In this document: piece after piece, positions 1-8,131 of the stretch
Position numbering within the stretch: the stretch's first letter is position 1
How the letters are laid out: the number at the start of each line of letters is the position of its first letter
Program-made: the position numbers and the translations under genes
Notes under the pieces: generated by a model
Database searches by the model: none
What the model was told of the DNA's origin: nothing
What the model saw: only the letters and a program-made list of their open reading frames with translations
Source: Paracidovorax oryzae ATCC 19882
GTDB taxonomy: Bacteria > Pseudomonadota > Gammaproteobacteria > Burkholderiales > Burkholderiaceae_C
Reading direction: 5' to 3'
Assembly (NCBI RefSeq): GCF_000687165.1
Contig: NZ_JMKU01000001.1
Coordinates: forward strand, 310,001 to 374,000
Length of the DNA: 64,000 nucleotides

Positions 1-1013
1 GCTTTCAGGTCCAGGTCCTTGGCGATCTGCGTGTAGGTGGCGACTTCGCGTTCGACCTGCGCGGCGAAGGCCGTGCCGCAGGTGGAGTCGGCATCGAGCC
101 CCAGGCCGCGCAGCTTCTCCGCCGCAGCGGCGCTGCCCGCGAACTCGCGCGCCACTTTCTCCAGTTGCTGCGCGATGGGTTCGGGCAGGCCGGCGGGCGC
201 CAGCACCCCGTACCACGCATCGGCGGAGTAGTTGCCGCCGCCGGCTTCGGCGAACGTGGGCACGTCGGGCAGCAGCGACGAGCGCCTGGGCGACGCCACG
301 GCCAGGGCCGCCAGCTTGCCGCTCCGGATCTGCGGCAGCACCGAGCCCAGCGTGGCGAACGAGCTGTCGAGCTGGCCGCCCATCAGGTCCGTGACCACGG
401 GCGCGGCGCCCTTGTAGGGCACGTGGTTGAGTTTCAGTCCATTGGCCCGGGCGAACATCTCGGTGGCGAAGTGCCCGGAGCTGCCCACGCCCGCGGTGCC
501 CGCCGTGACGCGGCCCGGCTCCTGGCGGGCGCGGGCCATGTAGTCGGCCAGCGTCTTCACGGGCAGGCCCTGCCCCACCACCAGTACCGTGGGGCTGGTC
601 GCCACGGTGCACAGCGGCTTGAAGGACTTCACCGCGTCGAACTTCACCCGCCCGCTGTAGAGGCCCGGGATCATCGTGTGGTTGGTGGCGCCGAAGAGCA
701 GCGTGTAGCCATCCGCCGGCGCGCTGGCCACGGCCTGTGCGGCCAGGATGGTGTTGGCTCCGGGCTTGTTGTCGATGATGAACGGCTGGCCCAGCGTGCG
801 GCTGGCATGGTCGGCGAAGGCGCGCGCCACCACATCGGTGGGACCGCCGGCCGCGAAGCCCACGACCAGCTTGACAGGCTTGGCGGGATAGGCGCCTGCC
901 TGCGCGAGGCAGGCGGCCGAGGCGGCAAAAAGCGTGGCGGCCAGGGCCTTGGGAACGAGAGCAGTGAAGCGAACCGGCGTGGGTCGCCCCGTGCCTGCAG
1001 AAATGGAATGCAT
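1..1013 (-). CDS. Bug/TctC-family periplasmic substrate-binding protein (3' end cut by window edge)
   Basis: This is a periplasmic solute receptor of the tripartite tricarboxylate (Bug) family, and the last visible gene of the minus-strand operon. The reading frame runs off the left edge, so the extreme C-terminus is missing; about 337 codons are visible, close to full length. A signal peptide ending near AQAGAYPAKP is followed by the family hallmark block (KLVVGFAAGGPTDVVAR), PADGYTLLFG and NHVPYKG. The start at 1013 is preferred over an in-frame ATG at 1019 because AGGAGA at 1021-1026 lies 7 nt upstream of it but only 1 nt from the other. No TctA/TctB membrane genes are in the window, so the cognate transporter is unknown. 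The ligand is probably a carboxylate used by the same operon (inference). Confidence 0.93.
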   Translation of the reverse strand, partial: MHSISAGTGRPTPVRFTALVPKALAATLFAASAACLAQAGAYPAKPVKLVVGFAAGGPTDVVARAFADHASRTLGQPFIIDNKPGANTILAAQAVASAPADGYTLLFGATNHTMIPGLYSGRVKFDAVKSFKPLCTVATSPTVLVVGQGLPVKTLADYMARARQEPGRVTAGTAGVGSSGHFATEMFARANGLKLNHVPYKGAAPVVTDLMGGQLDSSFATLGSVLPQIRSGKLAALAVASPRRSSLLPDVPTFAEAGGGNYSADAWYGVLAPAGLPEPIAQQLEKVAREFAGSAAAAEKLRGLGLDADSTCGTAFAAQVEREVATYTQIAKDLDLK

Positions 1014-1111
1014 GCGCATGTCTCCTGTCATGGGCCGCGTCGCGCGCAGCCTCGTTGGATGAATGGTCGCTGGCGCAGGGCACGGCCACGCAGCCGTGCC
1101 CTGCCCTTCGG

Positions 1112-2044
1112 TCACGCCGCCGCGGCAGCGCGCTCCAGCACGGCCAGCAGGTTCTTCGCCGCGCCCACGCCCATGTTCACGTAGGCGTCGCTCGTCACGC
1201 CGCCGATGTGCGGGCTCAGGATGAAGTGCTTCTGGCCCTGGAACGGATGGCCGGGCGCCATGGGCTCGACGGCAAAGCTGTCCAGGCCTGCTGCCATCAC
1301 CTGGCCGGAGCGCACGGCCTCCAGCAGCGCTGCTTCGTCGATCAGGCCGCCCCGCGCGGTGTTCACCACGATCACGCCGCGCTTGCACTGGGCGAGCGTC
1401 TCGGCGTTCAGCATGCCGCGGTTCTCTTCCGTCAGCGGGCAGTGCAGCGACACCGCATCCGACTCGCGCCAGAGGGTTTCGAGCGGCACGCTCTGCACGT
1501 AGTCCGGCAGGTTCTTCGCGAACGGGTCGAAGCCGATCACGCGCATGCCGAGCGCATCGGCCATCTTCGCGAAGCGCAGGCCGATGGCGCCCAGGCCCAC
1601 CAGACCCACCGTGCGGCCGCCCAGCTCCAGGCTCTTGTGCGTGGCCTTGTCCCAGTGGCCGGCATGCATGCGGGCATCCAGCTCCACCACCGACTTGGCG
1701 CAGGCCAGCAGCAGGGCCAGTGCCTGCTCGGCCACCGCGGCGGCGTTGGCGCCCACGGCGGCCACCACCTCGATGCCGCGCGCTTTCGCCGCCACCTTGT
1801 CGATGGTGTCGGTGCCGCTGCCGTGCTTGGAGATCACCTTGAGCGACGGCGCCGCGTCCATCACGGCCGGGCCCACCTTGCCGTAGCGCACGATGATGGC
1901 CACCGGGTCGTGCTGCCTGGCCAGGGCGACCAGGTCGTCCTCCGTCGGCGTCTTGCCGGCGTACACGATCGTGAAGTTCGCGAGCAGCTCGAGTGCCTGC
2001 TGCGCCAGGTCGGCGCCCGTGACGATAATGGTGCCGGCGCTCAC
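1112..2044 (-). CDS. D-2-hydroxyacid dehydrogenase (phosphoglycerate dehydrogenase-like)
   Basis: NAD-dependent D-isomer-specific 2-hydroxyacid dehydrogenase of 310 aa. The Rossmann motif GLVGLGAIG is visible. The catalytic triad positions are Arg in NTARGG, Glu in DSFAVEP and His in SPHIGG. I chose the GTG start at 2044: GAAGGAAGGGGAAT sits just upstream, and the codon overlaps the stop of the RraA-type gene (GTGA, 4 nt), which indicates translational coupling. Longer in-frame starts would lie inside the upstream gene. In this operon it probably interconverts a 2-oxoacid and a 2-hydroxyacid made or used by the aldolase and lactonase. A role in serine synthesis is less likely, because the C-terminal ACT domain of SerA-type enzymes is absent. 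Confidence 0.93.
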   Translation of the reverse strand: MSAGTIIVTGADLAQQALELLANFTIVYAGKTPTEDDLVALARQHDPVAIIVRYGKVGPAVMDAAPSLKVISKHGSGTDTIDKVAAKARGIEVVAAVGANAAAVAEQALALLLACAKSVVELDARMHAGHWDKATHKSLELGGRTVGLVGLGAIGLRFAKMADALGMRVIGFDPFAKNLPDYVQSVPLETLWRESDAVSLHCPLTEENRGMLNAETLAQCKRGVIVVNTARGGLIDEAALLEAVRSGQVMAAGLDSFAVEPMAPGHPFQGQKHFILSPHIGGVTSDAYVNMGVGAAKNLLAVLERAAAAA

Positions 2045-2727
2045 AGCGATTCCCCTTCCTTCAGCACGCCAGCGGCGCGCAACGCTGCGGGCAGCCACTT
2101 CGATGCCGTGTCGCCGCGGGCGATCGCCTCGATGCGGGCAGCCTCGTCGGCCACCTTCTTGTCGGCCAGGGCCATCATGGCGGGAGCCTTGGCGCGCTCG
2201 ATCACGACCACGCCGTCGGCATCGCCCACCACCAGGTCACCCGGGTTCACCACGGCGCCGCCGGCGGAGATGGGATGGTTGATGCGGCCGGGCACGTACT
2301 TGGTCGGGCCGGCGGGGTTGAAGCCCGCGCTGAACACGGGGAAGTCGAGCTCCAGGAGCTCGAGCTTGTCGCGGATCGCGCCGTCCACCACCACGCCGGC
2401 CAGGCCGCGCTTCTTGCAGGCGCTGAGCATCAGCGTACCCATCAGCGCGGCGGTCTGGTCGCCCTTGCCGTCGATCACGAGCACGTCGCCGGGCTGGGCC
2501 AGCGCGATGGCCGCGTGGATCATGAGGTTGTCGCCGGGGCGCACCTCGACGGTGAAGGCCGGGCCCGCGACCTTCATGCTCTGGTGCACCGGGGAGACGC
2601 GGGCATGCATGGTGCCGCGGCGGCCGGCCACGTCGGCCAGGATGGCGGCCTGGAAGGTCGCGGCCCTGGCGACGACGTCGGCGTTCACGCGCTCGATGTC
2701 GCGGATGATTTCGGGAAGTTGGCTCAT
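2041..2727 (-). CDS. RraA-family aldolase, probable HMG/CHA-type (4-carboxy-4-hydroxy-2-oxoadipate) aldolase
   Basis: A 228-aa protein of the RraA/class II pyruvate aldolase family. Some members are RNase E inhibitors; others cleave 4-hydroxy-4-methyl-2-oxoglutarate or 4-carboxy-4-hydroxy-2-oxoadipate to pyruvate plus a 2-oxoacid. The aldolase reading is favoured by length (RraA regulators are about 160 aa) and by the Arg-Asp pair in VDGAIRD (residues 119-120), expected to bind substrate and metal. The conserved PGDLVVGDADGVVVI block is also present. Catabolic neighbours (amidohydrolase/lactonase, dehydrogenase, Bug receptors) support a role in an aromatic meta-cleavage or hydroxy-dicarboxylate route. 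The exact substrate cannot be read from sequence. Confidence 0.88.
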   Translation of the reverse strand: MSQLPEIIRDIERVNADVVARAATFQAAILADVAGRRGTMHARVSPVHQSMKVAGPAFTVEVRPGDNLMIHAAIALAQPGDVLVIDGKGDQTAALMGTLMLSACKKRGLAGVVVDGAIRDKLELLELDFPVFSAGFNPAGPTKYVPGRINHPISAGGAVVNPGDLVVGDADGVVVIERAKAPAMMALADKKVADEAARIEAIARGDTASKWLPAALRAAGVLKEGESL

Positions 2728-2771
2728 GGTGATGTTCGCTGGGTTGAGAAAAAGGAGACGGACCGCGCCCG

Positions 2772-3803
2772 TTATTCCGCTTTGATGTTTCCGTCCTTGA
2801 TGACCTTCGCCCATTTGGCGGAGTCGGCCTTCTGCAGGTCGCCCAGTTGCTTGGGCGTGCCGCCGACCAGCGTCACGCCCAGCTTGTCGGCGAGGGCCAC
2901 GACGGCCGGGTCCTTGAGGGCCTTGTTGATTTCCTGGTTCAGGCGCTGCACCACGGCGGCGGGCGTCCTGGCAGGCGCGAACACGGCCTGCCATTGCTCG
3001 ACCACGAAGTCCTTCATGCCGACCTCGCCCATGGTGGGCACGGCAGGCAGTGCCTTGAGCCGCTGCGCCGAGGTGACGGCCAGCGCGCGCAGCTTGCCGG
3101 CCTGCACGTGCGGCAGCGCGGCGGCCACGGGCGCGAACATGAACTGCACCTGGCCCGCCAGCGTGTCCTGCAGTGCGGGCGTGTCGCCCTTGTAGGGCAC
3201 GTGGATGAAGCGCGCACCCGTCTGCTGCTGCAGCAGTTCACCCTGCATCTGCAGGATGGTGCCGTTGCCGCCGGAGGCGTAGGCCAGCTGGCCGGGCTGC
3301 GCCTTGGCGGCGGCCGCGAGGTCTGCCACGGTCTGGAAGGGCTGGTCCGCGCCCACCACCAGGATGTGCGGAATCGTGCCGATGGTGACCACGGGCTCGA
3401 ACGCCGCGATGGGGTCGTAGGGCAGCTTGCCCATCAGGTGCGGTGCGATGGCCTGTGGGCCGATCGAGGTGCCGAGCAGGGTATAGCCGTCCGGCGCGGC
3501 CTTGGCCACGAAGGCAGCGCCGATGGTGCCGGTGGCGCCCGCGCGGTTGTCCACGATCACGTTGGTGCCCAGGGCCGTGCCCAGGCGTTGCGCTACGGTG
3601 CGGCCCAGCACGTCGGTGCTGCCGCCCGGCGGGTACGGCACGACCCAGGTGACGATCTTGCCTGCGGGCCAGTCGGACTGCGCGAGCGCCGGGGCCGTGG
3701 CCAGGGAACCCAGCAGCAGCGCACCCGCGGAGGCGATCAGGCCGCGGCGGCCGATGCCGGCAGCGCCACGGGAAGATGTCGATGGATGAAGGAAGTCGGT
3801 CAT
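2772..3803 (-). CDS. Bug/TctC-family periplasmic substrate-binding protein
   Basis: A 343-aa solute receptor. The N-terminus carries GRRGLIASAGALLLGSLATA, with twin arginines ahead of the hydrophobic stretch and processing near APALAQ. This suggests Tat export, although Sec cannot be excluded. Mature-domain signatures are VVPYPPGGSTDVLGR, VDNRAGATG, APDGYTLLG and HVPYKG. It is the middle one of three Bug receptors in the operon, 30 nt downstream of the amidohydrolase gene and 44 nt upstream of the RraA-type gene. No membrane partners are encoded nearby, so it may share a TctAB module elsewhere or act as a ligand sensor (inference from the family). Confidence 0.95.
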   Translation of the reverse strand: MTDFLHPSTSSRGAAGIGRRGLIASAGALLLGSLATAPALAQSDWPAGKIVTWVVPYPPGGSTDVLGRTVAQRLGTALGTNVIVDNRAGATGTIGAAFVAKAAPDGYTLLGTSIGPQAIAPHLMGKLPYDPIAAFEPVVTIGTIPHILVVGADQPFQTVADLAAAAKAQPGQLAYASGGNGTILQMQGELLQQQTGARFIHVPYKGDTPALQDTLAGQVQFMFAPVAAALPHVQAGKLRALAVTSAQRLKALPAVPTMGEVGMKDFVVEQWQAVFAPARTPAAVVQRLNQEINKALKDPAVVALADKLGVTLVGGTPKQLGDLQKADSAKWAKVIKDGNIKAE

Positions 3804-3833
3804 GGCTTGTCTCTCTGTGGTTTCTGTAAAAGT

Positions 3834-4757
3834 TCAGGGCATGGCCGGCACGGGAGGGAAGCCGTAGAGCGCCGCCGGGTTGTCCACCAGCACGCGCCGC
3901 AACGCAGCACCATCGCCCGCCTGCCGCGCCCAGTCGGCCAGGCGATCGACCTGCCGCGCGTCGTCCGGCAGCGGCTGCACGCCGGCCGTGGCCGTGGCGT
4001 GGGGCCAGTCGCTGCCCCAGACCACGCGCTGCGGCGCCGCACGCAGGTAGCCGGCGGCCAGCGCATCCAGCGCCGGATCGTCCACCGCATGCCGCTCGCT
4101 CACGATGTAGCCGCCGGACAGCTTCATCCAGGCGCGCCCGTCCTGCAGCAGTTCCAGCAGCAGCGCATGGGCGGGGTGGCGGCCGGCGAGCGCGGGCGCA
4201 ATGCGTCCGAAGTGGTCGAACACCAGCGGCACGGGCAACTGGCGCAGCACGCCCGCCAGCTGCGCCAGCAGGTCCGGGGCCATCAGCAGTTGCAGATGCC
4301 AGCCGAGCGGCGCGATGCGCCGTGCCAGCGGCAGCAGGGAATCCACCGTGCCCGACACGCCCAGCGACAGGTTGAGCCGCACGCCGCGCACGCCGGCTTC
4401 GTGCAGGCGCAGCAGCTCGGCATCGCTCTCGTGGCCGCCGATCACCGCCACGCCGCGCGCATCGGCGCCCAGCGCAGCCAGTCCTTCCAGCATGCAGCGG
4501 TTGTCGGTGCCGTAGGTGGAGGGCGTGACCAGCACGGCGCGCGTGCTGCCGATGCGCCGCTGCAGCGCGCGCAGGTCCTGCACGCCTGCGTCCGGCGGCC
4601 GCAGGCGGGCCGCGGGGTCGGCCGGAAAACGGCTGTCATAGAGGTGGACGTGGCAATCGCAGGCGCCCGCAGGCACCGGCGTGCAGGGCGCGGCAGTGCC
4701 GGCCGAGAAGCGCACGGGCGTGGCGGGGCTGTCGTCGCGGGCCATGGCGAGCGTCAT
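3834..4757 (-). CDS. Amidohydrolase 2 family (2-pyrone-4,6-dicarboxylate lactonase-like)
   Basis: A 307-aa metal-dependent TIM-barrel hydrolase of the COG3618/LigI type. The entry metal motif H-x-H (CDCHVHLYDSRFP, His 36 and 38), the VFDHFGR strand and the terminal catalytic Asp in VVWGSDWPH are all present. Relatives hydrolyse 2-pyrone-4,6-dicarboxylate or sugar lactones. Co-transcription with an RraA-type aldolase fits a lactone, then oxalomesaconate/CHA, then pyruvate plus oxaloacetate scheme, but the hydratase needed for the protocatechuate 4,5-pathway is not in the window. The start at 4757 gives the longest sensible protein. An in-frame ATG at 4745 is possible, and neither has a strong ribosome-binding site. 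Confidence 0.88.
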   Translation of the reverse strand: MTLAMARDDSPATPVRFSAGTAAPCTPVPAGACDCHVHLYDSRFPADPAARLRPPDAGVQDLRALQRRIGSTRAVLVTPSTYGTDNRCMLEGLAALGADARGVAVIGGHESDAELLRLHEAGVRGVRLNLSLGVSGTVDSLLPLARRIAPLGWHLQLLMAPDLLAQLAGVLRQLPVPLVFDHFGRIAPALAGRHPAHALLLELLQDGRAWMKLSGGYIVSERHAVDDPALDALAAGYLRAAPQRVVWGSDWPHATATAGVQPLPDDARQVDRLADWARQAGDGAALRRVLVDNPAALYGFPPVPAMP

Positions 4758-4786
4758 GCGTCGGCGTCGGATTGCAGCGGACGGAA

Positions 4787-5794
4787 TCAGTCGAGGCTGG
4801 CGCCGGAGTCCTTGACGATCTTCGCCCAGCGGGGCACTTCGGCCTTCAGCAGTGCGCTGAACTTCTCCGGCGTGCCGCCCAGCACGTCTCCGCCTTCGGA
4901 CTTGAGCTTTTCGGCCACGTCCGGCTGGGCCAGCGCCTGGTTGATGGCCTTGTTGAGCGTCTGCACGATGGGCGCGGGGGTGCCCGCGGGCGCCAGCACG
5001 CCGTACCACGAGGCAGCCTCGAAATCCTTGTAGCCGGACTCGGCCAGCGTGGGCGTGTCGGGCAACTGGGCCGAGCGCTTGAGGGAGGTGATGGCGATGG
5101 CCCGCAGCTTGCCGTTGCGCACCTGGCCCAGCAACGTGGGCACGGCCGACATGTACAGGTCGATCTGCCCGCCCACCAGGTCCGTCATGGCCTGCGAGGC
5201 GCCCTTGTAGGGCACGTGGCGCAGCTGGATGCCGGCGGCCTTCTCGGCCAGTTCTCCGGCCAGGTGGGCCACGGTGCCGTTGCCGGAATAGCCCAGCGTG
5301 ATGCCGTCGGGTTTGGCCTTGGCGGCGGCCACCACGTCGGCGAAGGTCTTGTAGGGCGAGCCGGCGGGTGCGGCCATCACGATCGGCGCGGACGACACCA
5401 GCGCCACGGGCACCAGGTCCTTGAGCGGGTCGTACGGCAGCTTGGCGTAGAGCGAGGGGTTGATGGCCAGGTTGCTGGTCTGGCCCATGACGAGCGTGTA
5501 GCCGTCCGGCGCCGCCTTGGCTGCAGCGTCCACACCCAGGTTGCCCCCGGCGCCAGGCCGGTTGTCCACCACCACGTTCCACTTGTGCTGATCGGTGAGC
5601 TTCTGCGCCACGGTGCGCGCGATCATGTCCGTGCCGCCGCCCGGAGGGAACGGCACGATGAGGCGGATGGGCTTGTTCGGATAGGCGGCCTGGGCGTGCA
5701 CGCCGCCGCCGGCGCACACGGCGGCGGCGGCCAGGGCCAGCAGCAGGACGCCGCGGCGCGGCACGGCAAGGCGGGAAGCCGGAAGGAAATGCAT
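4787..5794 (-). CDS. Bug/TctC-family periplasmic substrate-binding protein
   Basis: A 335-aa solute receptor and the first gene of the catabolic operon, divergent from the IclR regulator. The signal peptide (PRRGVLLLALAAAAVCAGG) ends at VHAQA. The family blocks [37 protein letters not shown] and RHVPYKG are intact. It resembles the Bug protein at 31.6 kb closely in motif wording ([15 protein letters not shown], [12 protein letters not shown]), so the two may be paralogues with related ligands. Being promoter-proximal suggests it supplies the substrate that the downstream lactonase, aldolase and dehydrogenase process (inference). Confidence 0.95.
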   Translation of the reverse strand: MHFLPASRLAVPRRGVLLLALAAAAVCAGGGVHAQAAYPNKPIRLIVPFPPGGGTDMIARTVAQKLTDQHKWNVVVDNRPGAGGNLGVDAAAKAAPDGYTLVMGQTSNLAINPSLYAKLPYDPLKDLVPVALVSSAPIVMAAPAGSPYKTFADVVAAAKAKPDGITLGYSGNGTVAHLAGELAEKAAGIQLRHVPYKGASQAMTDLVGGQIDLYMSAVPTLLGQVRNGKLRAIAITSLKRSAQLPDTPTLAESGYKDFEAASWYGVLAPAGTPAPIVQTLNKAINQALAQPDVAEKLKSEGGDVLGGTPEKFSALLKAEVPRWAKIVKDSGASLD

Positions 5795-5870
5795 GTCGGT
5801 TGTCTCCGTTGTGTTTGTCGGCCCGGCGCCGTGGCGTTGGATGCCCGGCGTGATGCGACTTTAGAAAAAC

Positions 5871-5897
5871 GTTTCGCTGCATACAATGCCGTTTCGC
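5871..5897. promoter_or_regulatory. Direct repeat GTTTCGC x2 between operon and iclR-type gene (candidate operator)
   Basis: GTTTCGC occurs at 5871-5877 and again at 5891-5897, exactly 20 bp apart (about two helical turns), inside the 123-bp divergent intergenic region. Spacing and position suit binding of the IclR-family protein encoded next door, whose relatives often bind repeated or palindromic sites in such regions. The assignment is inference. Confidence 0.35.
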
Positions 5898-5917
5898 ACA
5901 ACGCAACGCGTACTACC

Positions 5918-6709
5918 ATGAGCAACCCCTCCACGCAACCCCGGCCCACGTCCGTCGACGCGGAATCGCCCGCTCCCTCCCGCGACGGCGGCGTCACCGC
6001 CGTCACGCGCGCGTTGCAGGTGCTCGCGGCATTCGCCCTGGGCGAGTCGCAGCTGTCGCTGGCCGAGCTGAGCCGGCGGTGCGCGCTGCACAAGACCACG
6101 GTGCTGCGGCTCGCGCGCACCCTGGCGCAGTCCGGCTACCTGGTGCAGCGCGAGGACGGCGACTGGCGGCTCGGGCCCGCCGCGGGCTGGCTGGGGGCGC
6201 GCTACCAGGCCGGGTTCGACGTGCAGAACGTGCTCGAGCCGGCGCTGCGCGCGCTTACCCAGTCCACCGGGGAGAGCGCGGCTTTCTATGTGCGGGAGGG
6301 AGAGGTCCGCACCTGCCTCGTGCGCGTGGAGGGCCCCCAGGCCCTGCGGCACCATGCCCGCATGGGCGAAGGCCTTCCGCTGGACAGGGGCTCGCCGGGC
6401 CGCGTGATCCTGGCTTTCTCCGGCGCGCCCGGCCCGGAGTACGAACGCATCCGCCAGCGTGGATACCACTGGTCCATTGGTGAGCGCGAACAGGGCGTGG
6501 CCACGGTCTCCGCGCCGGTGTTCGGGATGCACTGGCGGCTGCTGGGCTCGGTGTGCATCTCGGGGCCCGCATCGCGCCTGCAGCCGGAAAAGCTCGAGGC
6601 GCTCGCGCAGACCGTGGTCGCGGCGGCCAACCAGTTGTCGTACGCGCTGGCCGGCAGCGCGGCGGCGCCTGGCGCCACCGGCGTGCGCGCGAGCCACTGG
6701 CATCCGTGA
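5918..6709 (+). CDS. IclR-family transcriptional regulator
   Basis: A 263-aa regulator with an N-terminal winged helix-turn-helix (about residues 27-85, including LSLAELSRRCALHKTTVLR) and a C-terminal IclR effector-binding domain (FYVREGEVRTCLVRVEG, RGSPGRVILAF, VATVSAPVF). Such proteins usually control an adjacent catabolic operon in response to a substrate or intermediate. It is transcribed divergently from the Bug/amidohydrolase/RraA operon, with 123 bp between the start codons, so that operon is the natural target. The first 25 residues are Pro/Ser-rich and probably disordered. The gene for an AhpD-like protein follows 50 bp downstream on the same strand and may be co-transcribed. Confidence 0.94.
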   Translation: MSNPSTQPRPTSVDAESPAPSRDGGVTAVTRALQVLAAFALGESQLSLAELSRRCALHKTTVLRLARTLAQSGYLVQREDGDWRLGPAAGWLGARYQAGFDVQNVLEPALRALTQSTGESAAFYVREGEVRTCLVRVEGPQALRHHARMGEGLPLDRGSPGRVILAFSGAPGPEYERIRQRGYHWSIGEREQGVATVSAPVFGMHWRLLGSVCISGPASRLQPEKLEALAQTVVAAANQLSYALAGSAAAPGATGVRASHWHP

Positions 6710-6759
6710 TACCGTTTTCGCTCACCACCCGATTCGAACGACGACAGGAGACGACCACC

Positions 6760-7332
6760 GTGAGCCGCTATCCCCTTCCCGAACTGAACACGCTGCCCGA
6801 GGACATCCAGGCCCGCATCCTCGAAGTGCAGGAAAAGGCCGGTTTCATCCCGAACGTGTTCCTGGCCTTCGCGCGCCGGCCCGCCGAGTGGCGTGCCTTC
6901 TTCGCCTACCACGACGCGCTGATGCTCAAGGAGGAAGGCTCGCTCACCAAGGGCGACCGCGAGATGATCGTCACCGCCACCAGCGCGGCCAACCAGTGCC
7001 TGTACTGCGTCGTGGCGCACGGTGCTCTGCTGCGCATCTATGAAAAGAAGCCCTTCGTGGCCGACCAGGTGGCCGTGAACCACCGCAAGGCCGACATCAC
7101 GCCGCGCCAGCGCGCCATGCTCGATTTCGCCATGAAGGTCTGCCAGCAGTCGCAGGCGATCGGCGAGGAGGACTTCACCGCGCTGCACGCCCACGGCTTC
7201 GACGACGAGGACATCTGGGACATCGCCGCCATCACGGCGTTCTTCGGGCTCTCCAACCGCATGGCCAGCTTCGCGGGCATGCAGCCCAATCCGGAGTTCT
7301 ACCTGATGGGCCGGGTGCCGCGGCAGCGCTGA
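6760..7332 (+). CDS. Peroxidase-related protein, carboxymuconolactone decarboxylase/AhpD-like
   Basis: A 190-aa cytosolic protein of the peroxidase-related AhpD-like group. The redox motif C-x2-C-x3-H is intact (QCLYCVVAHG, Cys 80, Cys 83, His 87). An all-helical CMD fold is suggested by the surrounding sequence. AhpD relatives pass electrons to peroxiredoxins and also use the cysteine pair as a peroxidase, but the physiological substrate here is unknown. The GTG start at 6760 is chosen because AGGAG at 6746-6750 precedes it and the conserved N-terminus (SRYPLPELNTLPED) begins there. The gene is convergent with the TetR gene, only 19 bp away. Confidence 0.9.
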   Translation: MSRYPLPELNTLPEDIQARILEVQEKAGFIPNVFLAFARRPAEWRAFFAYHDALMLKEEGSLTKGDREMIVTATSAANQCLYCVVAHGALLRIYEKKPFVADQVAVNHRKADITPRQRAMLDFAMKVCQQSQAIGEEDFTALHAHGFDDEDIWDIAAITAFFGLSNRMASFAGMQPNPEFYLMGRVPRQR

Positions 7333-7351
7333 CGAGCCCCCTCCCCCGCGG

Positions 7352-8014
7352 TCAGTCTTCGACGCGCAGCAGCCCCCAGAGCATGCGCACCAGTTCGTCC
7401 TCGAACGCCGGCTGGCCGAGCAGCAGCGAATTCTCCAGCGATGCGCTGCGGATCGCGCCCATTACCGCGCGCGTGGCCACGAACATCATGGCCGGCGTGG
7501 GCGGTCGCACGGAGGCATCGCCGGCCTCCACCAGCCGGGCCAGCACCATGGCATTGCGCTCGGCGCCTTCACGCAGCGCCGCGGTGAAGCGGTCGTGCTG
7601 GTCAACCCGCCAGCCCAGGCGCACCATGGCGCGCCGCACGCGCGACTGCCCCCCCATGCCGAAGGCCGACACCAGCAGCCGCACCATGTCCTGCACCACC
7701 TCGCGCACGGGCCGCTGCCGGGCCAGCGCGTCGTCCAGCATCTGCTGCAGTTCGCGCTGCACCCGTTCGCGCTCGCGCTCCACCATCGCCAGCAGCACGG
7801 CCTCCCTGGACGGGAAGTACTGGTAGAGCGTGCCGATGGACACCCCCGCCACCTGGGCGATGCGGTTGGTGGTCAGGGCGGTGTCGCCCTCGTTTTCCAC
7901 AATCTGAGCAGTGGCTCCGAAGATGGCCTCGATGGTCTGCCGTGCGCGCTCCTGGGTGGGCTGGCGCCGCATGCCCACGGGGCTCGCGGAGGGGGACGTT
8001 CGTTTCGTGGCCAT
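7352..8014 (-). CDS. TetR/AcrR-family transcriptional regulator
   Basis: A 220-aa repressor-type protein. The N-terminal DNA-binding domain contains the typical TTNRIAQVAGVSIGTLYQYF helix-turn-helix, and the remaining helices form the variable ligand-binding domain. It is divergent from the ferritin-like putative metal-dependent hydrolase gene, with 117 bp between starts, so that gene and itself are the probable targets. A short inverted repeat (CTGA-N7-TCAG, 8060-8074) lies in the gap. The start at 8014 is an ATG with A-rich sequence upstream but no strong Shine-Dalgarno. The ligand is unknown. Confidence 0.92.
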   Translation of the reverse strand: MATKRTSPSASPVGMRRQPTQERARQTIEAIFGATAQIVENEGDTALTTNRIAQVAGVSIGTLYQYFPSREAVLLAMVERERERVQRELQQMLDDALARQRPVREVVQDMVRLLVSAFGMGGQSRVRRAMVRLGWRVDQHDRFTAALREGAERNAMVLARLVEAGDASVRPPTPAMMFVATRAVMGAIRSASLENSLLLGQPAFEDELVRMLWGLLRVED

Positions 8015-8059
8015 GGGGAAAAATCTGAGCGCCAGGCGAGTAGCACACGCGGTTGAAAA

Positions 8060-8074
8060 CTGAATAATGCTCAG
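8060..8074. promoter_or_regulatory. Short inverted repeat in tetR/hydrolase gap (weak operator candidate)
   Basis: CTGA-N7-TCAG is centred in the 117-bp divergent region. A second, wider pair (TCTGAGC at 8024-8030 and GCTCAGA at 8069-8075) shares its right half. TetR proteins bind short palindromes in such gaps. This one is short enough to occur by chance. Confidence 0.2.
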
Positions 8075-8131
8075 AAATGCGCAACGCCGCAACCACGATG
8101 GCACTGCGCGGCTTTGACGAAAGGACCGCCC

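Noticed and set aside
2041-2727. Annotation of the RraA-type protein as an RNase E inhibitor
   Set aside because: It is about 70 residues longer than RraA regulators and sits in a catabolic operon; the Arg-Asp pair suits an aldolase.
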